DNA of 6,260 bases from an uncultured Synergistaceae bacterium (GTDB taxonomy: Bacteria; Synergistota; Synergistia; Synergistales; Dethiosulfovibrionaceae): positions 1 through 6,260 of the forward strand of contig CABTYW010000086.1 of the NCBI GenBank assembly GCA_902489135.1. Direction: 5' to 3'. The notes beneath the pieces were generated by a model. That model worked only from the letters and a program-made list of their open reading frames with translations, was not told the DNA's origin and ran no database searches. Positions 4,545 to 6,260 of this stretch are shown here, piece after piece; position 1 is the first letter of the stretch, and the number at the start of each line of letters is the position of its first letter. A program made the translations under genes and the position numbers.

Positions 4545-4922
4545 ATGACCAAAGATGAGATCATTTCCGCAATTGAAAGCATGTCCGTTCTTGACCTTGC
4601 CGATCTGGTGAAGGCCCTTGAAGAGAAATTCGGCGTTTCCGCCGCCGCTCCCGTGGCCGTTATGGCCGGCGGCGCCGCGGCCGGCGCGGCTGCTCCCGCT
4701 GCCGAAGAGAAGACCGAGTTCAACGTCGTTCTGAAGGCTGCCGGCGATCAGAAGCTCCAGGTCATTAAGACAGTTCGCGAAGTGACCGGACTCGGCCTCA
4801 AGGATGCCAAGGACTTCGTCGAGAATCCCGGCAAGCCCATCAAGGAAGGCGTCGCCAAAGAAGAAGCGCAGGAGCTTATCAAGAAGTTCGAGGCCGTGGG
4901 CGCCACCGTCGTCATGGAGTAA
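4545..4922 (+). CDS. rplL: 50S ribosomal protein L7/L12
   Basis: Multi-copy stalk protein that recruits and stimulates translation GTPases such as EF-Tu and EF-G. The 125 residues are normal. The N-terminal dimerisation and L10-binding domain is 1-32 (MTKDEIISAIESMSVLDLADLVKALEEKFG). The flexible Ala/Gly-rich hinge is about 33-54. The globular C-terminal domain is 56-125, with the factor-binding segment VREVTGLGLKDAKDFVE at 77-93. Two in-frame ATGs exist (4539 and 4545). The SD AGGAGG (4530-4535) is only three bases from the first but nine from the second, and the second gives the family's MTKxEII start, so 4545 is chosen. A hairpin at the stop and a strong terminator follow. Confidence 0.97.
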   Translation: MTKDEIISAIESMSVLDLADLVKALEEKFGVSAAAPVAVMAGGAAAGAAAPAAEEKTEFNVVLKAAGDQKLQVIKTVREVTGLGLKDAKDFVENPGKPIKEGVAKEEAQELIKKFEAVGATVVME

Positions 4923-4933
4923 GCTCAGGCTTA
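4920..4933 (+). other. Small hairpin at the rplL stop codon
   Basis: TAAGC (4920-4924), loop TCAG, GCTTA (4929-4933). The stop codon itself forms part of the stem. Confidence 0.3.
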
Positions 4934-4944
4934 AAATTGAAATG

Positions 4945-4984
4945 AACGGACCTTCCGCAGCGATGCGGAACGTCCGTTTTTTTT
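4945..4984 (+). terminator. Strong intrinsic terminator after rplL
   Basis: AACGGAC (4945-4951) pairs with GTCCGTT (4972-4978), then a C/C mismatch, then TTCCGCA (4953-4959) with TGCGGAA (4964-4970) around GCGA. A run of eight T (4977-4984) follows. It closes the rplJ-rplL unit. Confidence 0.95.
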
Positions 4985-5012
4985 GTGCTTCCAAAGCCAC
5001 CATCACAGGCGT

Positions 5013-5035
5013 CGGCGGCCACCCCGAAGCCGCCG
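5013..5035 (+). other. GC-rich hairpin in the rplL-amidohydrolase gap
   Basis: CGGCGGC (5013-5019) pairs with GCCGCCG (5029-5035) around a 9-base loop, without a T tract. Role unknown. Nothing else is recognised in 4985-5073. Confidence 0.3.
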
Positions 5036-5073
5036 CGAAATTGCAGGGGCGGCGTATCATTTTTTCGGGAATC

Positions 5074-5082
5074 TGCTATGAT
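5074..5082 (+). promoter_or_regulatory. Extended -10 promoter for the amidohydrolase gene
   Basis: TGCTATGAT has a TGn extension and a near-consensus -10 (TATGAT, 5077-5082). The -35 region is poor, as is common for extended -10 promoters. A start near 5089 would leave a short leader containing the SD. Confidence 0.5.
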
Positions 5083-5106
5083 AAACTGAAGTCGGAGGCG
5101 ATATCC

Positions 5107-6003
5107 ATGATACGAGACGTACATGCCCATGTGTACCCCCAAGAGTTTCAGCGCGACCAGGAACTGATCTCAAAAACAGAACCTCATTTCAACCTGCTGA
5201 CCCACAATAAAGTGCATCGGTGGGGCACCGCCGATGAGCTGGTGGCGCGCATGGACGAAACCGGTGTTGACGAAACCTGGATTTTCGGTTTCGCATTTCG
5301 CGATCCCGGGCTTTGCCGCCTCTGCAACGACTACGTCATTGATGCCGTCAGGCGCTATCCCCGTCGGTTGAAAGGCTTTGCGTCCGTATCTCCCATGGCG
5401 CCCGGCATGACCGCGGAAGTTGAGCGCTGTGCCGACGCCGGACTCATCGGCGTGGGGGAGCTTTTTCCTCAAGGACAGAATTTTGCTCTGGACGACCTGC
5501 GTCAAACCTGGCGCCTGGCCGCCGTCCTCGAAGAGAGAGGCCTGATCCTCAACGTCCACACCGCAGAACCCGTCGGGCACGATTATGCCGGCAAGGGCAA
5601 CGTAGGCCCCAAAGAAGCTGCGGGATTTTGCATCAACCACCCCGGAGTGAACGTCATTTTTGCCCATTTCGGCGGAGGCCTCTGGCTGTATGAGACCATG
5701 CCGGAGATGAAGCTCTACCTGAAAAACGCCCGCTACGACACCGCAGCGTGGCCATTCCTCTACGGCCCGTCGGTTTTGGGAGCCGCAAAGGCCGCCGGAA
5801 CGCTTGATAAAATGCTTTACGGCACCGACTGGCCCATTCTCGACAAAAAACGTTTCGACACCCGTCTTGCCGCCTGCGGTCTGACGGAAGAGGAAAAAAA
5901 CGCCTTTCTCGGAGAGAATGCCGGCCGATTTTTAAAACAGGCGCTTTCACCCTGCGACGAAAAAGATCAACCGCACGAGGCAATTTCCTCGCTTGACACA
6001 TAA
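5107..6003 (+). CDS. Amidohydrolase family protein (amidohydrolase_2 / ACMSD-like TIM barrel)
   Basis: Probable cytosolic metal-dependent hydrolase or decarboxylase of the amidohydrolase superfamily; the substrate cannot be told from sequence. It has 298 residues, typical of the compact amidohydrolase_2 branch, and no signal peptide. The metal-ligand set is complete: His6 and His8 in RDVHAHVYP after strand 1, His151 in LNVHT, His187 in VIFAHFGGG and Asp241 in YGTDWP. His158 and the GVGELFPQG segment are further active-site candidates. The reading frame stays open upstream to 4804, but SD GGAGG (5094-5098) lies eight bases before ATG 5107, and that ATG puts HAH at the normal N-terminal position. 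The last 20 or so residues look like a non-conserved tail, and their codons hold the -35 of the next promoter. It has its own promoter and sits where rpoB is commonly found. Confidence 0.85.
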   Translation: MIRDVHAHVYPQEFQRDQELISKTEPHFNLLTHNKVHRWGTADELVARMDETGVDETWIFGFAFRDPGLCRLCNDYVIDAVRRYPRRLKGFASVSPMAPGMTAEVERCADAGLIGVGELFPQGQNFALDDLRQTWRLAAVLEERGLILNVHTAEPVGHDYAGKGNVGPKEAAGFCINHPGVNVIFAHFGGGLWLYETMPEMKLYLKNARYDTAAWPFLYGPSVLGAAKAAGTLDKMLYGTDWPILDKKRFDTRLAACGLTEEEKNAFLGENAGRFLKQALSPCDEKDQPHEAISSLDT

Positions 6004-6021
6004 AGTGCGGAATGGTAGAAT
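5993..6021 (+). promoter_or_regulatory. Promoter for the Val-Asp-Phe tRNA cluster
   Basis: Perfect TTGACA (5993-5998), 17-base spacer and TAGAAT (6016-6021) with a TGG extension at 6013-6015. The -35 lies in the last codons of the amidohydrolase gene. Start expected near 6028, about 15 bases before the first tRNA. Confidence 0.9.
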
Positions 6022-6042
6022 GTCTCTCGTGCTAGCGATGCG

Positions 6043-6117
6043 GGGCGGTTAGCTCAGCGGAAGAGCGCCTGCCTTACAAGCAGGTGGTCACAGGTTCGAT
6101 CCCTGTATCGCCCACCA
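6043..6117 (+). tRNA. trnV: tRNA-Val (anticodon TAC)
   Basis: Acceptor GGGCGGT (6043-6049) with ATCGCCC (6107-6113), D arm GCTC/GAGC, anticodon stem CCTGC/GCAGG with loop CTTACAA and anticodon TAC at 6075-6077, and T arm ACAGG/CCTGT. Discriminator A, and CCA encoded at 6115-6117. It reads GUA and probably other Val codons by wobble. First gene of a tRNA cluster. Confidence 0.97.
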
Positions 6118-6123
6118 GAACAT

Positions 6124-6200
6124 GGGGTTGTAGCTCAGTTGGTTAGAGCGTCGGCCTGTCACGCCGAAGGTCGAGAGTTCGAGTCTCTTCAGCCCCGCCA
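6124..6200 (+). tRNA. trnD: tRNA-Asp (anticodon GTC)
   Basis: Acceptor GGGGTTG (6124-6130) with CAGCCCC (6190-6196), D arm GCTC/GAGC, anticodon stem TCGGC/GCCGA with anticodon GTC at 6158-6160. Discriminator G, and CCA encoded at 6198-6200. It lies six bases after tRNA-Val, so both come from one precursor. Confidence 0.97.
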
Positions 6201-6206
6201 TCCTTT

Positions 6207-6260
6207 GGCGAGATAGCTCAGTTGGTAGAGCAAGGGACTGAAAATCCCTGTGTCCCCAGT
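6207..6260 (+). tRNA. trnF: tRNA-Phe (anticodon GAA), cut by the window end
   Basis: 5' part of a tRNA: acceptor strand GGCGAGA (6207-6213), D arm GCTC/GAGC, anticodon stem AGGGA/TCCCT with anticodon GAA at 6240-6242. The T arm and 3' acceptor lie past the edge. Six bases separate it from tRNA-Asp. Confidence 0.93.

Noticed and set aside
4490..4558. 22-codon ORF (MKKWRHKPSEIF...) between rplJ and rplL
   Set aside because: No SD before it, it runs into the rplL start, and its sequence is explained by the hairpin at 4492-4527.
4804..5106. N-terminal extension of the amidohydrolase frame back to 4804
   Set aside because: It would overlap rplL and the terminator in another frame, is rich in Arg/Ser/Lys shadow sequence, and the SD with ATG 5107 gives the normal family N-terminus.
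1..6260. CRISPR array, insertion sequence, phage or defence system
   Set aside because: No spaced direct repeats, transposase, terminal inverted repeats or phage-type genes are visible on either strand.

Overview
The window is a compact, entirely plus-strand stretch of a bacterial chromosome carrying translation and transcription core genes. The order is tuf - rpmG - tRNA-Trp - secE - nusG - rplK - rplA - rplJ - rplL, then a metal-dependent amidohydrolase, then a tRNA cluster (Val-TAC, Asp-GTC, Phe-GAA, the last cut by the window edge). Coding DNA is GC-rich with many C-ending codons, Shine-Dalgarno (SD) sites are mostly strong, every complete tRNA encodes its CCA end, and an L10-type r-protein leader ends in an intrinsic terminator. 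Together these suggest a moderately GC-rich, anaerobe-type lineage near Synergistota or Firmicutes. Synergistota is my best guess from the flavour of EF-Tu and the ribosomal proteins, but it cannot be verified without a search.

Layout. 2-1269: complete EF-Tu gene closed by an intrinsic terminator. 1301-1450: zinc-type L33. 1430-1771: a consensus promoter whose -35 lies inside rpmG drives tRNA-Trp, with secE following without a terminator. 1772-1846: a secE-nusG gap holding a terminator-like hairpin directly before nusG, which has no SD at normal distance. 1847-3675: nusG, rplK and rplA, with structured gaps including a candidate L1-binding stem-loop just before the rplA SD. 3693-3923: terminator, a sigma70-type promoter whose -35 lies in the terminator stem, and an L10 leader with its attenuator. 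3924-4922: rplJ (TTG start) and rplL, closed by a strong terminator at 4945-4984. 5107-6003: amidohydrolase with its own candidate promoter. 5993-6260: consensus promoter and tRNA genes.

How they work together. EF-Tu delivers aminoacyl-tRNA to a ribosome whose factor-binding region is built by L11, L10 and L7/L12, and L1 forms the opposite stalk at the E site. SecE is the small essential SecYEG subunit. NusG binds RNA polymerase and couples transcription to translation or Rho. Expression appears tuned by internal terminators and RNA leaders rather than by DNA-binding regulators.

I see no mobile element, CRISPR array or obvious novel defence-type system. The items most worth a second look are the nusG leader, the candidate L1 site before rplA, the hairpin between rplJ and rplL, and the absence of rpoB directly after rplL.
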